NCBI GenBank assembly: GCA_035318505.1
Contig: DATHEQ010000351.1
Location: forward strand, 26,642 to 90,641
Source of the DNA: DASWDH01 sp035318505
GTDB taxonomy: Bacteria; Myxococcota_A; Polyangia; Polyangiales; Polyangiaceae
DNA length: 64,000 nucleotides
Reading direction: 5' to 3'
Shown piece by piece: positions 27,650 to 36,217 of the stretch (the stretch's first letter is position 1; every line of letters starts with the position of its first letter). The notes under the pieces are model-generated. The model was not told the origin of the DNA, ran no database searches, and saw only the letters and a program-made list of their open reading frames with translations. The position numbers and the translations under genes are program-made.

Positions 27650-28427
27650 GAAGCCCTCCGCCGCTGATCGCAATGGCCTGGCCGTGGATCCCGCGTGCAT
27701 CGGGCGCGAGCAGCGAGGCAACGAGATGAGCAATCTCTTCGGGTGCGAAGAGGCGATGTTGCGGTGACGTCTTGGCGAGCGCCTCTTTGGCGGCCGCCGC
27801 ATCGCGCCCCGTTTTATCGACGATGCGCGCGACGGAGCGATCGGTCATCGGCGTATCGACGAAGCCCGGGCACACGGCGTTGATAGTGACGTCGCTGGTC
27901 GCGATCTCCATCGCGATCGCCTTGACCAGCCCGACCACGGCGTGCTTGCTCGCGCAATAAGCCGCGGTGTACGCATACCCGACGAGGGCCGCGGTCGATG
28001 CGACGACAACGACGCGCCCGTAGCCTCGCCCCACCATGCCCGGTATCGCGGCGCGACAGAGTCGGAAGACGGCCGTCGCGTTGGTCGCCATTACCGCGTC
28101 CCACGCTTCGTCACTCGTGGCGGCGAGCTTGTGCGACGCTTCGATTCCCGCGTTCGGAATGAGCACGGAAGCGGGACCGAGCCGCGATTCGACTTCTTGC
28201 AAAATCGCTTCGGACGCCCCCTTCGCCGTCACGTCGGCGGTGACGGCGATGCCTCCCAGCTCGCGCGCGAGCGACTCGATCGCGTCGTGGCCGCGCGCGA
28301 CCAAGGCCACCTTGAGACCGTCCTTTGCCAAGCGTCGCGCGATCGCCACTCCGATTCCGCGCGACGCACCGGTCACGATGGCGACCCGTCCGGCGAGCGC
28401 GGTTTCGGCCCCTGTCGGTGCTCCCAT
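27642..28427 (-). CDS. SDR-family NAD(P)-dependent oxidoreductase
   Basis: A 261-residue classical short-chain dehydrogenase and the first gene of the leftward CoA-pathway operon. It has VAIVTGASRGIGVAIAR (cofactor loop TGxxxGIG), PNAGIEASHKLA (NAG), the catalytic Ser in VVASTAALVG and Tyr/Lys in YCASK, then VNAVCPGFVDTPM (as INAVCPG). It would oxidise a beta-hydroxyacyl-CoA or ring hydroxyl, as the third step of beta-oxidation after the dehydrogenase and hydratase. No regulator is attached to the operon; the promoter should be in the 100 bp between 28428 and 28528, where I see no clear motif. Confidence 0.88.
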   Translation of the reverse strand: MGAPTGAETALAGRVAIVTGASRGIGVAIARRLAKDGLKVALVARGHDAIESLARELGGIAVTADVTAKGASEAILQEVESRLGPASVLIPNAGIEASHKLAATSDEAWDAVMATNATAVFRLCRAAIPGMVGRGYGRVVVVASTAALVGYAYTAAYCASKHAVVGLVKAIAMEIATSDVTINAVCPGFVDTPMTDRSVARIVDKTGRDAAAAKEALAKTSPQHRLFAPEEIAHLVASLLAPDARGIHGQAIAISGGGLHG

Positions 28428-28528
28428 GGCGGTTCTTTACCGGGCTCGACATCTGTCCGCAATGAGATCCATCCAATTGAAGATAAGCTGGACGATGGTC
28501 GCCCCACCTTCCGCCCGGGCGGTCGCCG

Positions 28529-29473
28529 TCACCGCTGGACGAGCGCTTGATGGCCGAGCCGCACGTCGATGCTCGGGTGCTCGCGGACCAGCGTGCGCAG
28601 ACGCGCGAGGCTCTCGGCATTGCCGGCGCGATCGGCGGTAAAGCTGCCCGGCTCGACGTCGTTCTCCCATCCCCACGCGGTGTGGCAAGTGTCTCCGGTG
28701 AGGAGCACCGGCCCTTTCGGCGTACGGGCGACGTAAGCCGTGCTTCCGTGCGTGTGCCCGGGCATGGAGAGGGCCCATAGCGAGCCGTCGCCGAACACGT
28801 CGAGCACGCCGACGAAGCGTCCGTCGGCGTCGGGTTGGTACTGCCATTCCTGGATCGGCTCTTGGCCCTCGAGCTCGCGATCGATGCTCGGACGAACCAC
28901 GATGTTGAGAAATGCCTGGGCGCTCGTCTCGCCGGGACCCGTGAAAACGGGTGTGCCCTTGGGCACATCGGGCATGCCCATCACGTGATCGAGGTGCAAG
29001 TGCGTGAGGAGCACGCCGCGCAGCGGCTCCTCGTGCCGCGAAAGCCACTCGCCGAGCGGCACTTTGATCTTCAGCTTCTCGCGATGCATGAAGCTCGCTA
29101 CCAGGCCGCGCACGGCCGCATGATCGGGGTCGTCGCGCAGGGCGCGCTCGATGCCGGTGTCGACGATGTACATGCCGCGCGTCGGATGGCGCACGATGTG
29201 GAAGTAGATCTCGATCGGCTCGTCTTCGTCACGTAAACCCGCGGCTTTGGCCTTGGGGTGCTCGAGGTTCAAGACCCCGCTGCGATCGACGGCCCAGTCG
29301 GCCGAGGCGATGGTCTCCACCGCCACGGGCCCCGGCTGGTCGATGACCGCCAGAAGGTCCTTCGAGCTGCGGTTCGTTCCCAGCGTGCTCGGCTTGGTGG
29401 GATGCGAGGAAAAAGAGCATCCGCCGAGCACCGTCGTTGCCAGCACCATTGCGATTGCCGTCGTCCTTCTCAT
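28529..29473 (-). CDS. Metallo-beta-lactamase-fold lipoprotein (lactonase-like)
   Basis: A 314-residue protein. The ATG at 29473 gives the signal MRRTTAIAMVLATTVLGGC (lipobox LGGC). The metal motif THLHLDHVMG (HxHxDH) is intact, with MPGHTHGSTAYV (His), LLTGDTCHTAW (bridging Asp) and a late His in RLGHQALVQR. Order and length fit N-acyl-homoserine-lactone lactonase-like or related hydrolases, but the lipoprotein anchor points to a periplasmic or surface enzyme. The LysR-type regulator immediately upstream in the opposite direction is the likely controller. Confidence 0.86.
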   Translation of the reverse strand: MRRTTAIAMVLATTVLGGCSFSSHPTKPSTLGTNRSSKDLLAVIDQPGPVAVETIASADWAVDRSGVLNLEHPKAKAAGLRDEDEPIEIYFHIVRHPTRGMYIVDTGIERALRDDPDHAAVRGLVASFMHREKLKIKVPLGEWLSRHEEPLRGVLLTHLHLDHVMGMPDVPKGTPVFTGPGETSAQAFLNIVVRPSIDRELEGQEPIQEWQYQPDADGRFVGVLDVFGDGSLWALSMPGHTHGSTAYVARTPKGPVLLTGDTCHTAWGWENDVEPGSFTADRAGNAESLARLRTLVREHPSIDVRLGHQALVQR

Positions 29474-29549
29474 GGCGTTCCTTGGGGCGAGAACCTTTTT
29501 TGCTACGGCGGAGCGCCGTCTCGTGGCCCTTACCTGCGCTGAACCTAGG

Positions 29550-29600
29550 TCATGCATAATCACATGAAAACTGGCGAATATGACATGGTATCATGCATAA
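29550..29600. promoter_or_regulatory. Direct repeat in divergent promoter region of MBL lipoprotein and LysR gene
   Basis: TCATGCATAA occurs twice, at 29550-29559 and 29591-29600, 41 bp apart; the second copy ends at the LysR start codon. The stretch between is unusually AT-rich for this genome and holds CATGGTATCATG. Position and spacing fit a LysR-type regulator binding site controlling its divergent neighbour and itself. This is inferred from position; no consensus for this regulator is known. Confidence 0.45.
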
Positions 29601-30479
29601 ATGGATATCCCGTGGGACGACCTTCAAGTCTTTCTCGCGGTGGCCGAGGGGCGCAGCATGAGCGCGGCGGCGCGGCGCCTGCGCATGGGCCAGCCCACCG
29701 TGAGCCGGCGCGTGGCCGCGCTCGAGCATCGGCTCGGCTACGCGCTCTTTCGCCGCAACGTCGAAGGTGTCCTGCTCACCGCGGCCGGCGAACGCTTGGT
29801 GTCACCGGCAAGGCGCATGGCGGAATGGGCGGGCGAGGTCACGCGCGCGTCGAGCAGCATCGATCACAAACCGGAAGGGCTCGTGCGCATCACGGCGCCG
29901 CCCGTCGTGGCGTGGGACTTCCTGGCGCCGTTCGCCGGCTGGCTACGCCGCAAACACGGCGCGATTCGCCTCGAGGTGCTGTCCGATACGCGCTTTCTCG
30001 ACTTGGGGCGCGGCGAAGCCGACCTCGCGCTTCGCACCAACCCGGCCAATCAAGCCGATCTCGTGACGGTCGCATCGTTCGAGCATTCCAACGCCATTTT
30101 CGGTGCCAAGGATTATGTCGCTCGGCTTCCGCGACGTTTTACGCTCGCCGACCTCGACTGGATCTGTTGGGCGCCGCCCTACGAAGATCTCACGCCGAAC
30201 CCACAGCTGGCTGAGTTGGTGCCGGGTTTCGTGCCTGCCTTCACGTCGGACAGCTACTTGGTGCAGCGCCAGGCAGCCGAAGCGGGGCTCGGCGTCATAG
30301 CGCTCGGCGACTGGCGGCATCGTTTCGCGCGCCCGACGGCGCTCGTGCCGCTCAAGTTGGATCTCGGAGCGCATGCCCGTTCGGCGACGCACCTCGTCTG
30401 CGCCAAGAGTGCGCTCGACATTCCGCGGGTGCGTCTCGTGGCCGAAGTCATCGCCGAAGCGCTGCGCGCGCCGCGTTGA
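29601..30479 (+). CDS. LysR-family transcriptional regulator
   Basis: A 292-residue protein. The N-terminal winged helix reads WDDLQVFLAVAEGRSMSAAA, then RRLRMGQPTVSRRVAALEHR and LGYALFRRNVEGVLLTAAGE, the standard LysR DNA-binding domain. The effector domain (about residues 90-285) has FLAPFAGWLRRKHGAIRLEV and LGRGEADLALRTNP. The 'TVSRRVAALE' variant and short effector domain resemble the group of LysR proteins that control single divergent genes. It starts at ATG 29601 without a clear ribosome binding site and likely regulates the divergent MBL-fold lipoprotein. Confidence 0.92.
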   Translation: MDIPWDDLQVFLAVAEGRSMSAAARRLRMGQPTVSRRVAALEHRLGYALFRRNVEGVLLTAAGERLVSPARRMAEWAGEVTRASSSIDHKPEGLVRITAPPVVAWDFLAPFAGWLRRKHGAIRLEVLSDTRFLDLGRGEADLALRTNPANQADLVTVASFEHSNAIFGAKDYVARLPRRFTLADLDWICWAPPYEDLTPNPQLAELVPGFVPAFTSDSYLVQRQAAEAGLGVIALGDWRHRFARPTALVPLKLDLGAHARSATHLVCAKSALDIPRVRLVAEVIAEALRAPR

Positions 30480-30504
30480 GCGTCGTGACCGGATGGCCCG
30501 GTGA

Positions 30505-32031
30505 TTACGCGGCCTTCACTGCTTTCATGCGCTGCGAGTGTCGGCCGTCCACGGGAAGGCGCAGAAGGAAGGTCGTGCCTTCGCCCATTTTGGTTTCGAA
30601 CGTCAGCGTTCCGCCATGTTTTTCGACGACGATGGATCGCGCGATGGCGAGACCCTGCCCGGTACCGCGCCCCACCTCTTTCGTGGTGAAGAACGGATCG
30701 AAGATGAGATTCTGAATGTCTTGCGGGATACCGCCGCCGCTGTCGCTGATGGCGACCTGCACGAACTCGTTGTCGAGCTCGGTACGCACCGTGATGCGAC
30801 CCTTGTTGGCGGTACCCGCCACGACGTCGCCGATCGCGTGCGCCGCGTTGACGATGATGTTGAGCAGCGCCTGGTTCACGTCCCCGGGGAAACAGGTGAT
30901 GCGCGGCAGATCGGCGAGGTTGGTCTCCACCTCGGCGACGTGCTTGTACTCGCTTCTCGCGATGGTGAGCGTGGTGAGAATCCCCTGGTTCAGATCCATT
31001 GGCACCATCTCCTTCTGATTGGGATGGGCAAACTCCTTCATCGATCGAACGATGGTGGCAATGCGCGCGAGTCCTTCTTGCGTGGCGCCGAGGGCGCTGG
31101 GCAGGTGGTCGATGAGGTAGGAAAGATCGGCCGTGTCCTCCGCCTGGTTGACGTCGGCGATGATGTCCGCCTTGGCGGGGTCGCCGGAAATTCGTTCCAA
31201 AGCGCTGCGATAGTGCTCGATCAAAAGGAGAAGGTCATCGTTCGCTTCCCGTAAAAATCGAAGGTTGTCGCCGACGAACTGTACCGGCGTGTTGATCTCG
31301 TGCGCGATTCCCGCGGCAAGGCGTCCAACTGCCTCTAGTTTCTGCGCATGACGGAGCTCGACCTCGGCGTGCTGACGCGCCTTCATCTCGCTGTGCAGTC
31401 GTTCGCTGGCTATGCTCAACTCCGAGTGGGCGCTGGCGATCTCGCGCATCTGGTCGTCGCTGCGGACGAGCATCGCGCGCAGCGCGTCGAACCGGACCTT
31501 GGAGATGAGAGAGCAGAAAAACGCCAGCATGGTAAACGCCATGGGGTAACGGACGGCCACGCCGTCGAAGAGCGCGACGCTGTCCATGACCACGCAAAAC
31601 GCCGCGGTGATGCCCGCCGCCAGTCGATCGTCCACGTGATCGAAAGCGACCGCCACGTAAGGCAGCCACAGCCAGCAAGCGACCGGCCAATCCAGGTAGT
31701 ACGCGAGCGCGACCCCGCTGCCGAGGTTGACGACGGTGCGCAGAACTTCGCCCCTCACGAGGCCTACCCGCTTCAAAAGGACGAGGCTGACCAGCACGTT
31801 CCACGGGATGACAAGGACCTGCACCGCCGCGATCACCATCACGTGACGCCAGGTGCCCCATTTTTCGATCAGCGTGAGCAAGCTGATCGCACCCGCTCCT
31901 GCCGTATTCAGTTTGTTGAGCCGAGCGGTTACTTCGATGTAGCGGTCTTGCGGAGTCATCTTGGCGGGCAAGGGACGCGTGGGGCGATCGCCGAGCCTTT
32001 GCCTGATAAATACGGTCGAATCGTGCTCCAC
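30505..32031 (-). CDS. Membrane sensor histidine kinase
   Basis: About 508 residues. Five or so hydrophobic segments between residues 60 and 180 (for example VMVIAAVQVLVIPWNVLVSL and AMAFTMLAFFCSLI-like) form an integral membrane sensor. A coiled coil and the phosphoacceptor follow, with His244 in GIAHEINTPV, a form common in kinases with a 'HEINTP' H-box. The ATPase domain has N (QALLNIIVNAAHAI), G1 (SDSGGGIP), F (FDPFFTTK) and G2 (GTGQGLAI). No response regulator is fused. The start is GTG 32031 or ATG 31959; neither has a good ribosome binding site. It is the first of three kinase genes in a row on this strand. Confidence 0.9.
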   Translation of the reverse strand: MEHDSTVFIRQRLGDRPTRPLPAKMTPQDRYIEVTARLNKLNTAGAGAISLLTLIEKWGTWRHVMVIAAVQVLVIPWNVLVSLVLLKRVGLVRGEVLRTVVNLGSGVALAYYLDWPVACWLWLPYVAVAFDHVDDRLAAGITAAFCVVMDSVALFDGVAVRYPMAFTMLAFFCSLISKVRFDALRAMLVRSDDQMREIASAHSELSIASERLHSEMKARQHAEVELRHAQKLEAVGRLAAGIAHEINTPVQFVGDNLRFLREANDDLLLLIEHYRSALERISGDPAKADIIADVNQAEDTADLSYLIDHLPSALGATQEGLARIATIVRSMKEFAHPNQKEMVPMDLNQGILTTLTIARSEYKHVAEVETNLADLPRITCFPGDVNQALLNIIVNAAHAIGDVVAGTANKGRITVRTELDNEFVQVAISDSGGGIPQDIQNLIFDPFFTTKEVGRGTGQGLAIARSIVVEKHGGTLTFETKMGEGTTFLLRLPVDGRHSQRMKAVKAA

Positions 32032-32105
32032 TTAAGAGATTGAAACTGCGCGTGATTCAGTGGCGCATGGGTGCCTCGCGACCCCCGTTCGCCGTTCGAC
32101 TGCCG

Positions 32106-33257
32106 CTAGCGGGGCCCGGCGAGCGCCGGAAACCCGACGCGAAAGGTCGTTCCGCACCCGGGTTGGCTGTCGACGTCGATGAAGCCGCCGTTGCGCGTCA
32201 CGAACGAATGCACCATCGAGAGGCCGAGCCCGGTTCCCCCCTGGCTCGACTTGGTGGTGAAGAAGGGCTCGAAGATGCGGGCGCGGGTGGCAGCGTCCAT
32301 CCCCGCGCCCGTGTCCGTCACGCACAGCACGGCATACGCTGTCGCGCCCGAAGCACCAAGCGCCCTCCGAGTCGGAGCGTCGCGCAGCTCGCGGATGGTC
32401 TCGACGACGAGGGTTCCGGCGTTGGGCATCGCATCGCGCGCGTTGATGACGAGGTTCAAGACGAGCCGCTCGAGCCGCTCACGATCGATCTCGATATGAC
32501 CGAGCTCGCGGTCGAAGCGGAGCGACAGCTCGATGCGGTCCCCCAGGAGCCGCGTCAACATCGGCTTCATCTGGAGGAGCATGTCGTTCATCTGCACGAC
32601 CGCTGGTCGTTCGGTGGTGAGCTCTGCGATCGACAAGAGCTTGCGCGCGAGCAACGCTGCGCGCTCCGCGGCCTCGCGTATCTCGGCGACGCTGCGCTGA
32701 AGCTCGCCATCGGCGGGTTCCCGCTGCGCGAGCAGATCCGTGTAGCTGAAAATGGGAACGAGCAGGTTGTTGACGTCGTGCACGACGGCCGCGGCAGCCT
32801 CACCGAACGTCCGCTGCTCATGTGCGTGTTCGAGCTCACGCTCGAAGCGTTTTTCTCGGGTGACGTCACGGAACGTCACGACGTAACGACCGGCCTGAAA
32901 AAGTCGCGCTTCGACGCGCATTTCAGAAAGCCCACCGTCCCTCGAGGACTCGGAAAATTCGAGCGACGTCTCCCCATAGTCGCGCAGCCGGCGCGCCGCC
33001 TTGCTCACATCGAGCCCGCTCGGAAGCAGGTCTTGAAGACGTAAGTTCAAGAGCTCGCCATGATCGACCGCGTAGAGACGGGACGCCGCCGCATTGGCCG
33101 CCAGCACACGGCCGGTGGCGTCGATCACGATCATCGGGTCGGGTGCGCGGTCGAACAAATTGGAGAAGAACTTGGCGCCAGCATCGACCAATGCGAGCTG
33201 ACGCCGCAGGACATCGAATTTCGGGCAACGGGTGGCATCGGGACTCATGCCCTCCAT
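32106..33257 (-). CDS. PAS-domain sensor histidine kinase, soluble
   Basis: A 383-residue cytosolic kinase. ATG 33257 was chosen for GAGG seven bases upstream; the frame is open further, but that part overlaps the next gene's territory and looks non-coding. The PAS domain spans about residues 30-135 (FDRAPDPMIVIDATGRVLAA through FRDVTREKRFEREL). The H-box is AAVVHDVNNLL (His160), the hybrid-kinase-like 'HD.NN' type. N, G1, F and G2 boxes are present: NLVINARDAM, DTGAGMD, FEPFFTTK, GGTGLGLSM. The receiver-only regulator upstream (33373) is the probable partner. Confidence 0.9.
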   Translation of the reverse strand: MEGMSPDATRCPKFDVLRRQLALVDAGAKFFSNLFDRAPDPMIVIDATGRVLAANAAASRLYAVDHGELLNLRLQDLLPSGLDVSKAARRLRDYGETSLEFSESSRDGGLSEMRVEARLFQAGRYVVTFRDVTREKRFERELEHAHEQRTFGEAAAAVVHDVNNLLVPIFSYTDLLAQREPADGELQRSVAEIREAAERAALLARKLLSIAELTTERPAVVQMNDMLLQMKPMLTRLLGDRIELSLRFDRELGHIEIDRERLERLVLNLVINARDAMPNAGTLVVETIRELRDAPTRRALGASGATAYAVLCVTDTGAGMDAATRARIFEPFFTTKSSQGGTGLGLSMVHSFVTRNGGFIDVDSQPGCGTTFRVGFPALAGPR

Positions 33258-33372
33258 TTCGTGCCTCGGCACGATCGGGGGTATCGGCGCCTCGCCGATT
33301 CTCCAGTCGGACGATGCCGCGCGGTGCGTAGGACGCCGTCCTACAACCGCGAGCGGGGCGCGCAACCGAAGT

Positions 33373-33750
33373 TCAAATGCTTCGCCCGCGCGCGACGACC
33401 GCGGAGCGCACCAGGTCGACGGCAGCTTCGAACTGCGTCGATTTATCGAAGAAGTGGTCGGCTCCGAGGTCTCGGCAGCGCTGCGCGTAGGCGTCACCGG
33501 TGTGGTTGGTGAGCACGAGCACGGTGGGCGCTCTCAGCAGCCTTTTGAGCAGCGGCAAGATTTCGAGACCGCTCCGATCGGGAAGATCGAGATCCAGGAT
33601 GACGAACTCGGGACGCAGCGCGCGAGACAGGTCGATCGCTCGCGTCGCATCGGCCGCCTCGAGGACGAGCTCGACGCCGTCGATATCGCGCAGCAAGGTA
33701 GCGATGCGCCCGCGAACCCCGGCCGAATCGTCCACGACCAAAACCTTCAT
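33373..33750 (-). CDS. Single-domain response regulator (receiver only)
   Basis: A 125-residue receiver domain with no output domain. Acidic pair DD at positions 7-8 (LVVDDSAGVR), phosphoacceptor Asp53 (FVILDLDLPDRSG), Thr (VLVLTNHTGD) and Lys (HFFDKSTQF) are all in place. Start at ATG 33750. It lies between the PAS kinase and the NarL-type regulator, so it may be a phosphorelay intermediate like Spo0F or a CheY-like interaction module. Confidence 0.9.
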   Translation of the reverse strand: MKVLVVDDSAGVRGRIATLLRDIDGVELVLEAADATRAIDLSRALRPEFVILDLDLPDRSGLEILPLLKRLLRAPTVLVLTNHTGDAYAQRCRDLGADHFFDKSTQFEAAVDLVRSAVVARGRSI

Positions 33751-33845
33751 CTGCGTAAGTGTTAGCGGCGGGCGAAGGGGCCGGCCATCCGCGCTACTCC
33801 GAAGCGACTGTAGGATGGTCGCTACCGGAACCGTCGGTGTTCGTC

Positions 33846-34478
33846 CTACTCCATGAGGCCGTTGGTCATGGCGTAGTGGGTGAGCTCGGAGTTGGTCTTC
33901 AGGTTCATCTTCTTCAAAATGCGCGTGCGATGCGTGCTGATGGTCTTCACGCTGAGGGCGAGCTCGCGACCAATTTGGGAAACGGTTTTGCCCGAGGCGA
34001 TCATTTTGAGGATCTGAAATTCTCGGTCCGAGAGCGCCTCGTGCAGCGGACCGGTGTCGCCGCGCGCCACCGAAGACGCGAGTTTTTCGGCGACCTCGGG
34101 GGTGATGAATCGGCGCCCTTCTGCGATCCGGCGTACGGCGTCGACCAGTTTTTCGGGCGCGCTCTCTTTGGTGAGAAAGCCCGAGGCCCCGGCTTTCAAG
34201 GCGCGCACGGCATACTGTTCTTCGGAGTGGACCGTCAGAATGAGGACGGGCAGCTCGGGGCGCTCGCGTTTGATGTCCCCCAACAACTCGAGCCCGCTGC
34301 GACCCGGTATGTTGACGTCGAGCACCACCGCATCGAATCGACCTTCGAGGACTTTGGACCACAACTCGCCGGCGGTGGCCGCTTCTCCGGCCACCTCGAT
34401 GTCGCTCGTTTCTTCGAGAATCTGGCGCACGCCGCGCCGCACGACGGCGTGGTCGTCGGCGATGAGCACGCGGATCAC
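33846..34478 (-). CDS. NarL/FixJ-family response regulator
   Basis: A 210-residue protein with a receiver (DD at 8-9, phosphoacceptor Asp54 in VVLDVNIPGRSG, Lys in FLTKESAPE) and a LuxR-type HTH (LSDREFQILKMIASGKTVSQ, then IGRELALSVKTISTHRTRIL). GTG 34478 overlaps the stop of the upstream kinase gene (GTGA), so the two form a coupled pair. It should bind DNA and regulate transcription when phosphorylated by that kinase. Confidence 0.95.
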   Translation of the reverse strand: MIRVLIADDHAVVRRGVRQILEETSDIEVAGEAATAGELWSKVLEGRFDAVVLDVNIPGRSGLELLGDIKRERPELPVLILTVHSEEQYAVRALKAGASGFLTKESAPEKLVDAVRRIAEGRRFITPEVAEKLASSVARGDTGPLHEALSDREFQILKMIASGKTVSQIGRELALSVKTISTHRTRILKKMNLKTNSELTHYAMTNGLME

Positions 34479-36145
34479 GGGGCGCTCCCGGAAAGAGAGC
34501 GGTCGAGCCGGAGCGCGAGGGTCACCGTCGTGCCGCCATTCGGCCCCACGAAAACGTCGACGTCGCCGCTCAGACGGCGCGCGCGCTCGCGAATGCCGAG
34601 CAACCCCAGCGACGTGGGGCTCTTGGCGGCGCCTTCACGGATGCCTTTGCCATTGTCGGCAACGACGAGCGACAAAACGTCTCCGCGCTTTTCGAGGTTG
34701 ACGTCGACGCGCGTCGCGGCGGCATGGCGGGCCACGTTGGTGAGCGCCTCCTGGAAAATACGGAATACGCCCGTGGAGGCGTCCCGCGCGAGGTCGATAT
34801 TCCCGACGTTGGAGCGCATGACGCACGCGACGCCCATGCGCTTTTCGAATTCCTTGGCCTGCCATTCCAAGGCCGCCACGAGACCGAGGTGGTCGAGCAC
34901 ACCCGGTCTTAGCTCGGCCGAGATACGCCGCACTTGCCCGATTGTTTCGTCGATGAGCTCGGACATGCCGGACATGCGTCCGCGCACCTCCGGGGCGAGC
35001 GGTCCATCGAATGCGGCCAGGCGGCGCCCGAGCCAGGCGACATCCATCTTGAGCCCGGTCATCGCCTGACCGAGCTCGTCGTGTATCTCGCGCGCGATGC
35101 CGGTGCGTTCCTCCTCGCGCGCATATTCGAGATGCGCGTTCAACGCGCCGAGCTGCTCTTCCATCTGCTTGCGCTCGATGGCGATGCCGGCGATATGCGT
35201 AGCGCGCCGGATGAGCGCCACTTCGGCATCGGGCACGGTGCACGGTTGAGCATAGTAAAGGGCAAACGTTCCGAGCACGCGCCCGTCGTTGGAAAATATC
35301 GGGCTCGACCAACAAGCCCGAAGGCCGTACCGCTCGACGACGTAGCGGTATTGCTCCCAAAGCGGGTCAGTGAGGATGTCAGAAACGAAAACGGGCCCTC
35401 GCCGATAAACCGCCGTACCGCAAGACCCGGCCGAGGGTCCGATGGGAAAGCTCGCCAATTCTCGATTGAAGGCGGCGGGCAGGCTCGGTGCCGCGCCGAC
35501 GTGCAACGTTTCGCGAACTTCGTCGTAAAGGAGAATCGAAGCCATCATTCTCGGGACCTCGTTCTCGATGGCCAGCACCAGCTTGGTCAGCGTTTTCGCG
35601 AGCGGCGCCGAGGTGGCAATGAGCTCCAGCGTTTGGTGAACGCCTTCCTCCAAGCGCTCGCGCGCCCGGCTTTCGGTCACGTCGCGGCACGTTCCGACGA
35701 GGCCGATGAAGCGGCCGCGGTCGTCGAACCGCGGCTCACCGGCGGAGTCGAGCTCGCGAATGGATCCGTCCGGTCGCAGGATGCGTTCTCGATATTGAAA
35801 TGCAGCTTGGTGCTTGACCGCTTCCGATACGGAGCGGGTCACCTTCGCGCGATCGTCCTGGTGAACGCGCGCGAGAAAACCCTCGAACGTGAGAACGCAG
35901 GATTGGGGCTCCAGACCGTAGATGCGATAGAGCTCGTCGGACCATACGACGGTGTTGGTGCTGAGCGTCCATTCCCAGCTGCCGATGTGCGTAATGCGCT
36001 GCGCCGTCGCGAGCAGCCGTTCGCTGTGCGACGCTCGGGCCTCGATCTGCGCGCGCGTCGGCGCGTGCCCCTTCGTCTTGCGCAGACCGGATTTCCGATC
36101 AATCCGCGCCGAGGGCCCCCCGGTCCGTCGCTCCCCTTTGCTCAT
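34475..36145 (-). CDS. PAS-GAF sensor histidine kinase, NarX/HisKA_3 type
   Basis: About 556 residues and no membrane segments. A PAS domain with PAC motif (about residues 45-165: THIGSWEWTLSTNTVVWSDE to FIGLVGTCRDVTESR), a GAF domain (about 170-325, with GSCGTAVYRRGPVFVSDILT) and a HisKA_3 dimerisation domain with His355 in REIHDELGQAMTGLK. The ATPase part has FRIFQEALTNVARHAAA, VADNGKGI and GLLGIRERARRL. This is the typical partner of a NarL-type regulator, and its stop overlaps that gene's start. The PAS/GAF array points to a small cytosolic ligand, redox or light signal. ATG 36145 was preferred over a GTG at 36211. Confidence 0.92.
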   Translation of the reverse strand: MSKGERRTGGPSARIDRKSGLRKTKGHAPTRAQIEARASHSERLLATAQRITHIGSWEWTLSTNTVVWSDELYRIYGLEPQSCVLTFEGFLARVHQDDRAKVTRSVSEAVKHQAAFQYRERILRPDGSIRELDSAGEPRFDDRGRFIGLVGTCRDVTESRARERLEEGVHQTLELIATSAPLAKTLTKLVLAIENEVPRMMASILLYDEVRETLHVGAAPSLPAAFNRELASFPIGPSAGSCGTAVYRRGPVFVSDILTDPLWEQYRYVVERYGLRACWSSPIFSNDGRVLGTFALYYAQPCTVPDAEVALIRRATHIAGIAIERKQMEEQLGALNAHLEYAREEERTGIAREIHDELGQAMTGLKMDVAWLGRRLAAFDGPLAPEVRGRMSGMSELIDETIGQVRRISAELRPGVLDHLGLVAALEWQAKEFEKRMGVACVMRSNVGNIDLARDASTGVFRIFQEALTNVARHAAATRVDVNLEKRGDVLSLVVADNGKGIREGAAKSPTSLGLLGIRERARRLSGDVDVFVGPNGGTTVTLALRLDRSLSGSAP

Positions 36146-36217
36146 GGCTCGTGGGCAGCCGTCGAGCGCCGATGCGGTCGGGCTCCCCCCGTTCTTCGCC
36201 CACCCTACCACGCCCGA

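Noticed and set aside
19036..28427. Calling the operon a classical box (benzoyl-CoA epoxidase) or paa pathway
   Set aside because: No BoxA, BoxC, PaaG, PaaZ or PaaJ homologue is present, and the di-iron protein is much shorter than BoxB.
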